Shown: positions 7,950 through 14,946 of the stretch, in pieces | Layout of the letters: every line of letters starts with the position of its first letter | How positions within the stretch are numbered: the stretch's first letter is position 1 | Assembly (NCBI GenBank): GCA_964584815.1 | Contig: CAZPBO010000044.1 | Coordinates: 1-20,477, forward strand | DNA: 20,477 bases | DNA from: CAZPBO01 sp964584815 | GTDB lineage: Bacteria > Planctomycetota > SKW154 | Direction of reading: 5' to 3' | Position numbers and translations under genes: made by a program | The notes under the pieces: model-generated | Databases searched by the model: none | What the model was told of the DNA's origin: nothing | What the model saw: the letters and a program-made list of their open reading frames with translations, nothing else

Positions 7950-9263
7950 TCACTTCGCAACAACATTTATGCCGTCAACCAAGATATGGGGTATCAGACG
8001 GTTTCCGAACCATTCCGCTTCACGGCTCACCGCCGCCACTTTCTTTAAGTCCTCATAAATGTTGCCCGCAATGGAGACCTGCCTTACACGCCCCACTATC
8101 TCGCCTTTCTCTATTTTGAGCGCAAAGCCCAATGGCGTTGAGAACTGCCCAGAAAGTGGGTTGGCTCCCCACGCCGCCAGCGGGTTCACTACATAAAGCC
8201 CCTCATCTATTGACGCGATGATGTCGGAAAGCGGAGTGGTGCCTGCCTCAATTATGAAGTTGGAGAATGAGGGTTTGGGACGGGAGAGCAGTCCCCGCTG
8301 GGCGGACCCTGTTGGCTCCATACCCGCGCGGGCGGCGTTCTCTAAGTCAAAAACAAAGTTGCGCAGAACTCCATCCTCAACCAGAACATTGCGCCTTGCA
8401 GCGACTCCCTCTCCATCCCACATATACGCTCCCACCCCATCAGACAGCGGGTCATCAACTATCGTCAGAAGGTCGGAGAAGATTTTCTCCCCTACCCTGC
8501 CTGTAAGAGGCGATGCTTTGCGGGCAACATTTTCGCCGTTCAATCCAGCCCACAGCGGCATCAGTATGGAGAAAACCCCGTACATCGGGTCAAAAACGAC
8601 CTTCTTTGGACCTGATGTAATCTTCGCTTCCCGTTTTGCGGCATTCAAACGCTCAAGAATGACCTCCGCGACGCGCGAGGCAAACTCATCCTGAGGTCCA
8701 AAACCCTGTTTCCCGCAAAAAACTATCGTTATCTCCTCGCCTTTGACCTGCTGCACCATTGCCGAAACGGAATAACTGCTGAAGTTCTGGCTGCATTCAG
8801 CACCTGATGAGTTTGCAAGATGCGTCTCCGCCCAGACCCACGAAACGCCTGCTTCAACAAGGGCTTCTGGGTAGCGCTCTTTAAGCGTTGCGCAAAGACG
8901 CTCTCCCACTTCGCGTGCCTGCTGGAATGTGAGTTTTGGTGTGCGCGCGTCGTATGTTACGACATCCTTTTGCGGTTTTTGTGGGGAGGGAAACTCAAAA
9001 CGGGCTTCTGCGCCGAGTTGTGCCGACGCCAACGCGCGCTCAACAAGGTCGGGCGCTGGCTCTGCGCCTGCACAAGCAGAAAAGCCGACCCTGCCTTTGT
9101 GTATCACCCGCAGAGAGTATCCTGTTTCCTGTTTCCTGTTGGCTTTCTTTGTTTTGCCGTCGGTGAGTTCAATTCCGCACTGCTCGTATTTGAGGGCGTA
9201 GAGTTCGGCGGCGCCGCCCTCCTTCTCCACCGCCTTCCGCAAATCGTGAAGTCTCTCAAGCAT
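7950..9263 (-). CDS. tldE: TldE/PmbA, partner subunit of the TldD/E protease
   Basis: A 437-residue TldD/PmbA-family protein without a zinc motif, matching the TldE (PmbA) partner that forms a heterodimer with zinc-bearing TldD. The complex degrades unfolded peptides and, in known cases, trims ribosomal peptides such as microcin B17 and removes the CcdA antitoxin. Family features include a GVSWVWAETHLANSSG-type segment (about 150-170), the KKVVFDPMYGVFSIL stretch, the glycine-rich DGEGVAARR loop and a SGQFSTPLGFALKIEKGE region near the end. The ATG at 9263 has AAGGAG six bases before it; longer open frame upstream overlaps tldD and is rejected. It lies 14 bases after tldD. Confidence 0.94.
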   Translation of the reverse strand: MLERLHDLRKAVEKEGGAAELYALKYEQCGIELTDGKTKKANRKQETGYSLRVIHKGRVGFSACAGAEPAPDLVERALASAQLGAEARFEFPSPQKPQKDVVTYDARTPKLTFQQAREVGERLCATLKERYPEALVEAGVSWVWAETHLANSSGAECSQNFSSYSVSAMVQQVKGEEITIVFCGKQGFGPQDEFASRVAEVILERLNAAKREAKITSGPKKVVFDPMYGVFSILMPLWAGLNGENVARKASPLTGRVGEKIFSDLLTIVDDPLSDGVGAYMWDGEGVAARRNVLVEDGVLRNFVFDLENAARAGMEPTGSAQRGLLSRPKPSFSNFIIEAGTTPLSDIIASIDEGLYVVNPLAAWGANPLSGQFSTPLGFALKIEKGEIVGRVRQVSIAGNIYEDLKKVAAVSREAEWFGNRLIPHILVDGINVVAK

Positions 9264-9277
9264 CTCTTTCTCCTTAA

Positions 9278-10663
9278 CTACTTCCTGCCGCCAATAACCG
9301 CATCCCGTATGCGCACATGGGGTGCGCCCATCCCCACAGGCAGCGGACTCTGACCACCCTTGCCGCATCCACCACCGCGCTCCACCCACTTAAAATCGTC
9401 GCCCAACCCCTCTATGTTGCGCAGCGTGTCAAATAGGTTGCCCGCCACCACCACATCACGCACCAACTCCGCTACCTTGCCGTTCCGTATCATATAGCCG
9501 TAGCCTGCGATAAATGAGAAGTTCTCAAGTTCGGTCTGCCCGCCATAAGAATCGCAGGCGTAAACCCCTTCCTTTATGTCAGATATCAGGTCGTTGAAAG
9601 GTGTGTCGCCGTTTGCGATGAAGGTGTTGGTCATACGAACAATGGGCGCGAAGCGATAGGAAATTGCGCGGGCATTACCCGAAAGTGGTTCTCCCATTTT
9701 TGCTGCGGTCTCGCGGCAGTGGAGCCGTCCCACGAGGACGCCGTCCTTTATGAGCCAGTTGAGACGGGTGGGGACGCCTTCGTCGTCGTATTTGTGTGTG
9801 CCGCGCTGCCCTTCAACTGTGCCGTCATCGCCCGCGTTGAAAAAGTCAGGGGCAAATTTCTTGCCCAGAACCATCAACTCCCTTGCCCGCCTGTTCTCAT
9901 ACACATGGTCAGCCTCAGAAAGATGTCCGAACGCTTCGTGGATGAAAACGCTTGCCAACTCCTGGTTAAGCACCACATTGTAACGCCCGCCTTTGACAGG
10001 CGGCGCAGACAGCAGTTTCACCGCCAAGGCGCCTACATCCCTCGCCAATGTCTGTTTGTCCAGCACCGTCTCATAGCCTGCGGGTTTGGCGAAACTCTGT
10101 CCTGCTCTCTGGACAATGCCGTCCTTACGCGCCGTAGCCGAAAACCTCAATCCCACCTCACCCCACTCCTCGTATATCCGTGTCCCTTCGCTTGTCAGAT
10201 AAAACCGCTCAACCCAGATGTCAGAATAAAGGCTGTGGCTGTCAATGATGGCGTCGCCTGCTTCAAGTATCGCCTCGTTGTAGCCCCTCACCAGTTCTGC
10301 CTTTTCTGAAAGTCCTATTTTGCGGAAGTCGCGTTCAACAGAGAACCTTATCTCATCCTGAACGGGTGGGGTCTCTGCCAGTTTTATGTCCTGTTTTGGC
10401 AGGGCACGGGCACACTCATAAGCCGCCTCAACGAAAGTCGCGACATCCGCAAGGCGGTTGAATGTCGCCGTCCCCCAACCACCGCTTGATAAAAGCGACC
10501 TTACTATACCGCCTTCCTCCGAAACTGTAGTTGCCACTTCCATCTCGCCGTGGCGGAAATGAACGACTGTCGTCAGTCGTCGCTCAAAGCGGATTTCCGT
10601 GTAGTCCGCGCGGCTCCTGCCCAGCGCCCCCTCCAGAATCTCTCTCACTTTCTCCTTATCCAT
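9278..10663 (-). CDS. tldD: TldD, zinc-metalloprotease subunit
   Basis: Catalytic subunit of the TldD/E peptidase. The zinc-binding HEAFGH (residues 242-247: H242, E243, H247) is intact. The C-terminal GYGYMIRNGKVAELVRDVVVAGN region and a Cys/Gly-rich CGKGGQSPLPVGMGAPHV loop are typical of the family. Length 461 residues is normal. The ATG at 10663 shares one base with the yebC stop (TGATG) and has AGGAGG seven bases upstream; a GTG one codon earlier is possible. No ribosomal-peptide precursor or modification enzyme is visible nearby, so a housekeeping peptide-degrading role is as likely as peptide maturation. Confidence 0.96.
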   Translation of the reverse strand: MDKEKVREILEGALGRSRADYTEIRFERRLTTVVHFRHGEMEVATTVSEEGGIVRSLLSSGGWGTATFNRLADVATFVEAAYECARALPKQDIKLAETPPVQDEIRFSVERDFRKIGLSEKAELVRGYNEAILEAGDAIIDSHSLYSDIWVERFYLTSEGTRIYEEWGEVGLRFSATARKDGIVQRAGQSFAKPAGYETVLDKQTLARDVGALAVKLLSAPPVKGGRYNVVLNQELASVFIHEAFGHLSEADHVYENRRARELMVLGKKFAPDFFNAGDDGTVEGQRGTHKYDDEGVPTRLNWLIKDGVLVGRLHCRETAAKMGEPLSGNARAISYRFAPIVRMTNTFIANGDTPFNDLISDIKEGVYACDSYGGQTELENFSFIAGYGYMIRNGKVAELVRDVVVAGNLFDTLRNIEGLGDDFKWVERGGGCGKGGQSPLPVGMGAPHVRIRDAVIGGRK

Positions 10664-11424
10664 CACTCCACCTCCTTTGCCACCTGCTCCATAACATCCT
10701 CTGGAATATCAAAGTTTGCCCAAACCTGTTGCACATCGTCGTGCTCCTCAAGGGCGTTCAGCAACTCAAGGACTTTGCGCCCCACACTGGCGTCCAGTTT
10801 CACGCTGCTTTTGGGAATACGAGAAAGTTCTGCGACCTTCCATTTTATGCCGTGCTTCCTGAAGGCGTCCTTGACAGCCTCAAAATCGGATGGCTCTGTG
10901 TAGACAGCCCAGAAGTCGCCTTCCGCCTTTATGTCCTCTGCGCCTGCGTCTAATGCCAACTCCAGTATCGCATCTTCATCTATCCGCTCTTTCTCCACAA
11001 GAATCAGACCTTTTAAGTCAAACATCCACGCCACAGAACCCTTCTCGGAGAGAGACCCCCCCTTTTTGGAGAATATGTAGCGCAACTCGCCTGCGGTGCG
11101 GTTACGGTTGTCGGTCAGGACTTGAATAAGAACGGCAACCCCGCCTGGGGCGTAGCCTTCATAAATAACCTCTTCAAAATGAGCGGCGTCGCTGCTTTCG
11201 CCGGTTCCGCGCTTTATGGCGCGCTCAATGTTCTCTTTTGGCATATTCGCCGCTTTCGCCTTCTCTATGGCATATTTAAGTTTTATGTTGCTTTCCGGGT
11301 CGCCGCCTCCCTCCCTTGCGGCTATCGTTATCTGCCGCGCCAACTTGCTGAACAACTTCCCCCGCCGCGCATCTGCCTGCGCCTTCTTATACTTTATCCC
11401 AGCCCAATGTGAATGCCCTGCCAT
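10663..11424 (-). CDS. yebC: YebC/PmpR family regulator or translation factor
   Basis: A 253-residue cytoplasmic protein opening with the family signature MAGHSHWAGIKYKKAQ, followed by the ARREGGGDPESN-like segment (AAREGGGDPESN) and NMPKENIERAIKRGTG. YebC-family proteins have been described as DNA-binding transcription regulators, and recent work links some members to ribosome stalling relief at proline runs; which applies here cannot be read from sequence. The ATG at 11424 has AGGAGGAG upstream and exactly matches the family N-terminus. Open frame further upstream, back to 11556, lies within the preceding gene and is not used. Often near ruvC in other genomes, but not here. Confidence 0.96.
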   Translation of the reverse strand: MAGHSHWAGIKYKKAQADARRGKLFSKLARQITIAAREGGGDPESNIKLKYAIEKAKAANMPKENIERAIKRGTGESSDAAHFEEVIYEGYAPGGVAVLIQVLTDNRNRTAGELRYIFSKKGGSLSEKGSVAWMFDLKGLILVEKERIDEDAILELALDAGAEDIKAEGDFWAVYTEPSDFEAVKDAFRKHGIKWKVAELSRIPKSSVKLDASVGRKVLELLNALEEHDDVQQVWANFDIPEDVMEQVAKEVE

Positions 11425-11428
11425 ACCG

Positions 11429-12112
11429 TTATCTCCTCCTGCGCCTTCTGCCCTCACGACACTCAGACGACAGAAAACAGTGCTTGCAACGCGGCTCGTC
11501 CTTGCAGAACCGTCTTGCGTGTTCAACAAGAAGAAGGTAAGCCCGTAGTGGGTCAACCTTCACCCGCCGTCTCTGCAAATCCGCCAAATCTTTACCTGTT
11601 ATGCCCGACAAATCAACACCATAGCGGCTCAACACCTGCCGTGTCTGCTTGTTCAGAACCACCGCTTCCAACTTACCCAAAACAACGGCGGCGAATTCCG
11701 CTGCTCCTTCCTCAACCCCCTCCCATTTACTCATCCTTTTTGCCATCTCTTCAGCGGTGAGGGAAGCGAACTCATCATCCAGGTCAAGGGTGTTTTCTGC
11801 CTTGAAGATGCCGCGGAGGACGGCTTTGATGACGGCGGCGGATTGGCGCGGTGCTTTCGCCCCCTCACAAACATCGCCCAACTCCGACCTTGGTGCAACA
11901 CGCGCCTCGTTGTAGTCCACATACTCCTGACGCAGACGCTTTATCAAACGCTTTGTCGCCATCGCACCTACCGCCAAATGCAGATGGTAATAAAGCAGGT
12001 GCTCCACCAGACTGCGGCTTAAAGGCCATTCTTTCTTGCCGTACTTGGCGGCGAGCAGTTTTATACAACGCGCCGCTTTCGCCACCTTCTTGTTCTTCGC
12101 AGGTTCCAACAT
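11429..12112 (-). CDS. Endonuclease III-like (HhH-GPD fold) Fe-S protein lacking the catalytic residues
   Basis: A 227-residue protein alignable by eye to the core of endonuclease III. A DYNEARVAPRSELGDV segment (about 66-81) precedes the hairpin WEGVEEGAAEF (130-140), equivalent to LPGVGRKTANV of E. coli Nth. At the catalytic Lys120 position there is Gly136. At the Asp138 position, 18 residues later as in Nth, there is Asn154. The C-terminus keeps four cysteines (C203, C209, C212, C218) in a C-x5-C-x2-C-x5-C pattern, one residue shorter than the Nth cluster loop. It then ends in a run of arginines. A DNA- or RNA-binding, non-cleaving role is inferred. Start choice: the ATG at 12112 leaves a short leader from the promoter with GGAAGG upstream; a GTG at 12124 would be nearly at the transcription start. 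First gene of the long operon. Confidence 0.8.
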   Translation of the reverse strand: MLEPAKNKKVAKAARCIKLLAAKYGKKEWPLSRSLVEHLLYYHLHLAVGAMATKRLIKRLRQEYVDYNEARVAPRSELGDVCEGAKAPRQSAAVIKAVLRGIFKAENTLDLDDEFASLTAEEMAKRMSKWEGVEEGAAEFAAVVLGKLEAVVLNKQTRQVLSRYGVDLSGITGKDLADLQRRRVKVDPLRAYLLLVEHARRFCKDEPRCKHCFLSSECREGRRRRRR

Positions 12113-12135
12113 CCACCCTTCCACGACATAAAAAG

Positions 12136-12164
12136 AAGATACCGCCTGCTCCTGCCTTTGTCAA
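12136..12164 (-). promoter_or_regulatory. Sigma-70-type promoter for the twelve-gene minus-strand operon
   Basis: On the minus strand, TTGACA (12164-12159), a 17-base spacer, then TATCTT (12141-12136). The expected transcription start is near 12129, giving a leader of about 17 bases before the ATG at 12112. It is the only strong promoter-like match I found for the minus-strand run. Confidence 0.7.
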
Positions 12165-12198
12165 CGCAAAGACCGTTACGACGCCTCTGGAAATATCG

Positions 12199-12227
12199 TT
12201 GAGCGGAAACGCCACAGTCTGTATCCT
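12199..12227 (+). promoter_or_regulatory. Sigma-70-type promoter for the lipoprotein pair (divergent)
   Basis: TTGAGC at 12199-12204, a 17-base spacer, TATCCT at 12222-12227. The start of transcription is expected near 12234, about 20 bases before the ATG at 12255. It stands back to back with the minus-strand promoter; the two -35 boxes are 34 bases apart (12165-12198), room for a shared regulator. Confidence 0.62.
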
Positions 12228-12254
12228 GACAAACCGGTTTTGCAGAGAAGGATG

Positions 12255-12854
12255 ATGAGAGAGGTCCGCATCTTACCTGTTCTCTGTGTCTTTATGGTTA
12301 TGTGCGCGGGTTGCGCCGGGGTGGGGCGGTATCTGGAGAACCGTCTGAACGACTTCACAGACTGCTTTACGGCGCGTGGTGGCTGGGCGCTGGGATTGGG
12401 AACGCGTCTTCGTCTCACCCACTACCTCTCCTGCTCCCTTGGAGGTTACTACTGCTCCCGAAAAGCGGGTTATGTGGGTCGCAAAGCCGTAATACAGGAG
12501 GAAGGGTGTTGTCTTGGGCTGCCACTTACGCAACTGCTGGCACCGTTTATTCCTCTGGTTTTGACGGTGCCGCAGGGTGCTCCAATGTCCCAAAGCGGGG
12601 TCGCTTTCTTTTTCTCAACGCTGTTTGCGACAGATTTCCGAAGCGCCGACGCACAAATCTGGCTTCTCGGACTTAATCTCAACACACTCTCCTCATCTGT
12701 GCAATTCAAACCACCGCCGCCGCCGAAAAGCCTTTACATTGAGTTCGGTCTGACCCTCGGCATTGTCAGTTTTGATGTAGGCTTCAACCCTGCAGAGGCG
12801 ATTGACTTTCTACTGGGGCTGTTTGGTCTGGACATAATGGGTGATGACGGATGA
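12255..12854 (+). CDS. Putative lipoprotein, first of a paralogous pair
   Basis: A 199-residue protein of unknown function. The N-terminus is a lipoprotein-type signal: basic MREVR, a hydrophobic core, then CAGC with the acylated Cys at residue 20. The mature part begins GRYLENRLNDFTDCFTA, continues with glycine-rich stretches and a GRKAV motif, and ends VGFNPAEAIDFLLGLFGLDIMGDDG. The same landmarks appear in the same order in the next gene, so the two are tandem duplicates. The alternating hydrophobic/glycine-rich character suggests a membrane-associated beta structure at the outer membrane (inference). Start: the ATG at 12255 has GAGAAGG just upstream; ATG at 12252 and TTG at 12240 are alternatives but fit the SD or leader less well. 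Confidence 0.78.
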   Translation: MREVRILPVLCVFMVMCAGCAGVGRYLENRLNDFTDCFTARGGWALGLGTRLRLTHYLSCSLGGYYCSRKAGYVGRKAVIQEEGCCLGLPLTQLLAPFIPLVLTVPQGAPMSQSGVAFFFSTLFATDFRSADAQIWLLGLNLNTLSSSVQFKPPPPPKSLYIEFGLTLGIVSFDVGFNPAEAIDFLLGLFGLDIMGDDG

Positions 12855-13561
12855 CAGAAACCAGATGTTGGAGCAGTTTTTCTAACTTTTGCGTAGGAGC
12901 GATAACGGCGGCGGTTTTCTTGTGCTCTGCTGGTTGTGCTGGGTTGGGAAGATACTTCAAAAACCGCGCATTAGATTTTGCCGACATATTCACCGCGAAG
13001 GTGGGCGGGGGGTTTGGCATCAGCGCTGGCGTCAACCTCGGCGGCATTTTCAGCGCCTATACAGGCGTTTCCAAATCGCACCGCATCGGCTTTGAAGGTA
13101 GAAAGGCGGTTGAAGACACCCACACCGTCCTTGGTCCACCGTTCTACACACTTGTTGTGCCAGTGGCAAGCCTTGTTCGCGGTGACTTTGACAGATACAA
13201 CAACCGCCCACTTGGTCTGTTCTGTGTCCTTCTCAGCATCCTCTACCCAGGAGACGAGAAGATTCACCGTAACCCCAACAAGTATCTATCGCTTGCAGCA
13301 TCGTTTGCGGAGTTCTCATCTGCTGACTATGAGTTGTGGCTTTACAAAATCGGTGCGTTTCTCGGGCTGAATGAGGATGTGGACGACCCGCTCTCGGGCG
13401 GATGGCGTGATTATGACATCAGAATCCATATATGCTTTTTCGTCTCCTTGGAGGTAGGCTTCAATCCAATTGAGTTGGCAGACTTCCTGCTGGGCTGGTT
13501 TGGTCTGGACATAATGGGCGATGATGAGCCTCTGCTGCGGCGCCGTCCCAATCGCCGTTAA
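12851..13561 (+). CDS. Putative lipoprotein, second of a paralogous pair
   Basis: A 236-residue paralogue of the preceding gene. It has a signal sequence ending in SAGC (Cys29 as lipidation site), then GRYFKNRALDFADIFTA, a glycine-rich VGGGFGISAG segment, GRKAV, and a C-terminal VGFNPIELADFLLGWFGLDIMGDD followed by a short Arg-rich tail absent from its partner. It is about 35 residues longer, mostly by insertions in the middle (the GDFDRYNNRPLG and GLNEDVDDPLSGGWRD regions). Its ATG overlaps the upstream stop by four bases (ATGA), with no strong SD, so it probably depends on translational coupling, and the two products may be made in fixed ratio. I recognise no named family. Confidence 0.82.
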   Translation: MTETRCWSSFSNFCVGAITAAVFLCSAGCAGLGRYFKNRALDFADIFTAKVGGGFGISAGVNLGGIFSAYTGVSKSHRIGFEGRKAVEDTHTVLGPPFYTLVVPVASLVRGDFDRYNNRPLGLFCVLLSILYPGDEKIHRNPNKYLSLAASFAEFSSADYELWLYKIGAFLGLNEDVDDPLSGGWRDYDIRIHICFFVSLEVGFNPIELADFLLGWFGLDIMGDDEPLLRRRPNRR

Positions 13562-13630
13562 ACGGTTTTGGCTTGCCTTGAAGTCGCCGTTGTGGCATCA
13601 TAGGTGGCTTTTAAGAGGAGACAGGCAGCG

Positions 13631-14692
13631 ATGGGCAAAAGGGTTCTTTTTGCGGGCAACGAGGCGATAGGTGAGGGAGCAATAATCGCCGGTTGCAGAC
13701 ATTATTACGGTTATCCGATAACGCCGCAGAACGAGTTGACAGCGTATATGGCGCGGAGGATGCCTGAGGTTGGCGGTGTTTTTATTCAATCGGAGTCGGA
13801 ACTGGCGGCGATAAACATGGTGCTTGGCACCGCCGCCGCAGGAAAACTCGCTATGACCTCATCATCCTCGCCGGGAGTCTCTCTCAAACAGGAAGGCATT
13901 TCCTACATTCAGGGAGATGAGTTGCCGGCGGTGGTGGTAAATGTGCAGCGGGGCGGACCGGGACTCGGCAATATTGCCCCCACCCAATCCGACTATTTCC
14001 AGGCGACAAAGGGTGGCGGACACGGCGATTATTGCAACATCGTTCTTGCTCCCCACACCGTTCAGGAAGCGGTGGAGTTGACGATTCTGGCTTTTGAGTT
14101 GGCGTGGAAGTGGCGGGTCGTGGCGATGCTGCTCGCTGACGGTGTCTTGGGGCAGATGATGGAGCCGGTTGAGTTTCCGCCGATGAGGGAGCCGCCACCT
14201 GTTCCTGATTGGGCGTTAACAGGCGCCAAGAACCGAGACCCCTACATCATTCGCTCCCTGTTTCTTGAGGAAGGCGTGCTTGAGGAACACAATAAACGGC
14301 TGCAGGCAAAATACCGCCACATTGCAGAAAATGAGGTGCGCTACGAGGCTTATGAGTTGAACGATGCCGAATGGGTGCTTGTGGCGTATGGGACATGTGC
14401 CCGCGCGTGCCGCAATGTCGTTCTGGAACGCCGCAAAAATGGCGAAAAAGTCGGTATGCTGCGCCCAATAACACTCTGGCCGTTCTGTTATGAGAAACTC
14501 GCAGAACTGGTCAAGCGTGGTGTCAAAGGTTTTCTGGTTGTTGAGATGAATGCCGGACAGATGCTTGAGGATGTTGAGTTGGGCGTGAAGGGAGGTGCGC
14601 CCGTGCGGTTTTATGGTCGGATGGGCGGCGGCATTCCATCCCCCGAAGAGATACAAGAAAACCTGCACAACCTCATCAAGGAGACCTCATAA
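13631..14692 (+). CDS. vorB: 2-oxoacid:ferredoxin oxidoreductase, alpha subunit (VorB/KorA type)
   Basis: Subunit of an enzyme that oxidatively decarboxylates a 2-oxoacid to the acyl-CoA and reduces ferredoxin. Over 353 residues it shows the pyrimidine-binding domain (GNEAIGEGAIIAGCRHYYGYPITPQNE, with YPITP at 28-32), the SESELAAINMVLGTAAAG segment carrying the Glu that activates thiamine, and the conserved RGGPGLGNIAPTQSDYFQA loop. The C-terminal part has the transketolase-C-like domain (VLVAYGTCARACRNVV...GMLRPITLWPF). Best resemblance is to the VorB (branched-chain 2-oxoacid) group, but 2-oxoglutarate cannot be excluded. The ATG at 13631 has AGAGGAG about ten bases upstream. No ferredoxin-like VorD gene precedes it. 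Confidence 0.93.
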   Translation: MGKRVLFAGNEAIGEGAIIAGCRHYYGYPITPQNELTAYMARRMPEVGGVFIQSESELAAINMVLGTAAAGKLAMTSSSSPGVSLKQEGISYIQGDELPAVVVNVQRGGPGLGNIAPTQSDYFQATKGGGHGDYCNIVLAPHTVQEAVELTILAFELAWKWRVVAMLLADGVLGQMMEPVEFPPMREPPPVPDWALTGAKNRDPYIIRSLFLEEGVLEEHNKRLQAKYRHIAENEVRYEAYELNDAEWVLVAYGTCARACRNVVLERRKNGEKVGMLRPITLWPFCYEKLAELVKRGVKGFLVVEMNAGQMLEDVELGVKGGAPVRFYGRMGGGIPSPEEIQENLHNLIKETS

Positions 14693-14709
14693 GGAGTGGT
14701 GGCAAAGCG

Positions 14710-14946
14710 ATGATAAAAGGCGTGGATAAATGGAGAAGGTGGGAGAAGGAGCGCATCAGGCGTGAGGTGCCTGACTTCCTCCGTAATCTCACCATTTATG
14801 AGGCGCTCTATGAGGAAGCGGTGGCGTTAGGGGTGCTTCCCCCCAAAGACCCACTTGAGGGCATTGAGTTCAAAATACACTTTGCGCGAAAACTGAATGC
14901 TGACCTTTCAGGGAGCAGCAGAAAAATCAGCCTGGAGGAGAAATAG
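14710..14946 (+). CDS. Small unknown protein inside the 2-oxoacid oxidoreductase operon
   Basis: A 78-residue charged protein with no signal peptide, membrane segment or cysteine. It is rich in Lys, Arg and Glu (KWRRWEKERIRREV at 7-20) and probably mostly helical. It lies 17 bases after the alpha-subunit gene and its stop touches the beta-subunit ATG, so all three are made from one message. An AAGGAG lies 13 bases before the ATG, rather far. Its size and lack of cysteines exclude a ferredoxin (VorD) and it is too short for a gamma subunit (about 180 residues). I do not recognise the family; a role in assembling or stabilising the alpha/beta complex is only a guess from position. Confidence 0.78.
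   Translation: MIKGVDKWRRWEKERIRREVPDFLRNLTIYEALYEEAVALGVLPPKDPLEGIEFKIHFARKLNADLSGSSRKISLEEK

Noticed and set aside
11425..11556. 44-codon N-terminal extension of yebC
   Set aside because: The family N-terminus MAGHSHWAGIKYKKAQ begins at 11424 with a strong SD; the extension overlaps the EndoIII-like gene.
13551..13568. CCGTTAAACGG followed by TTTT at the end of the second lipoprotein gene as a terminator
   Set aside because: The palindrome leaves too small a loop and at most a three-base-pair stem; not a credible terminator.
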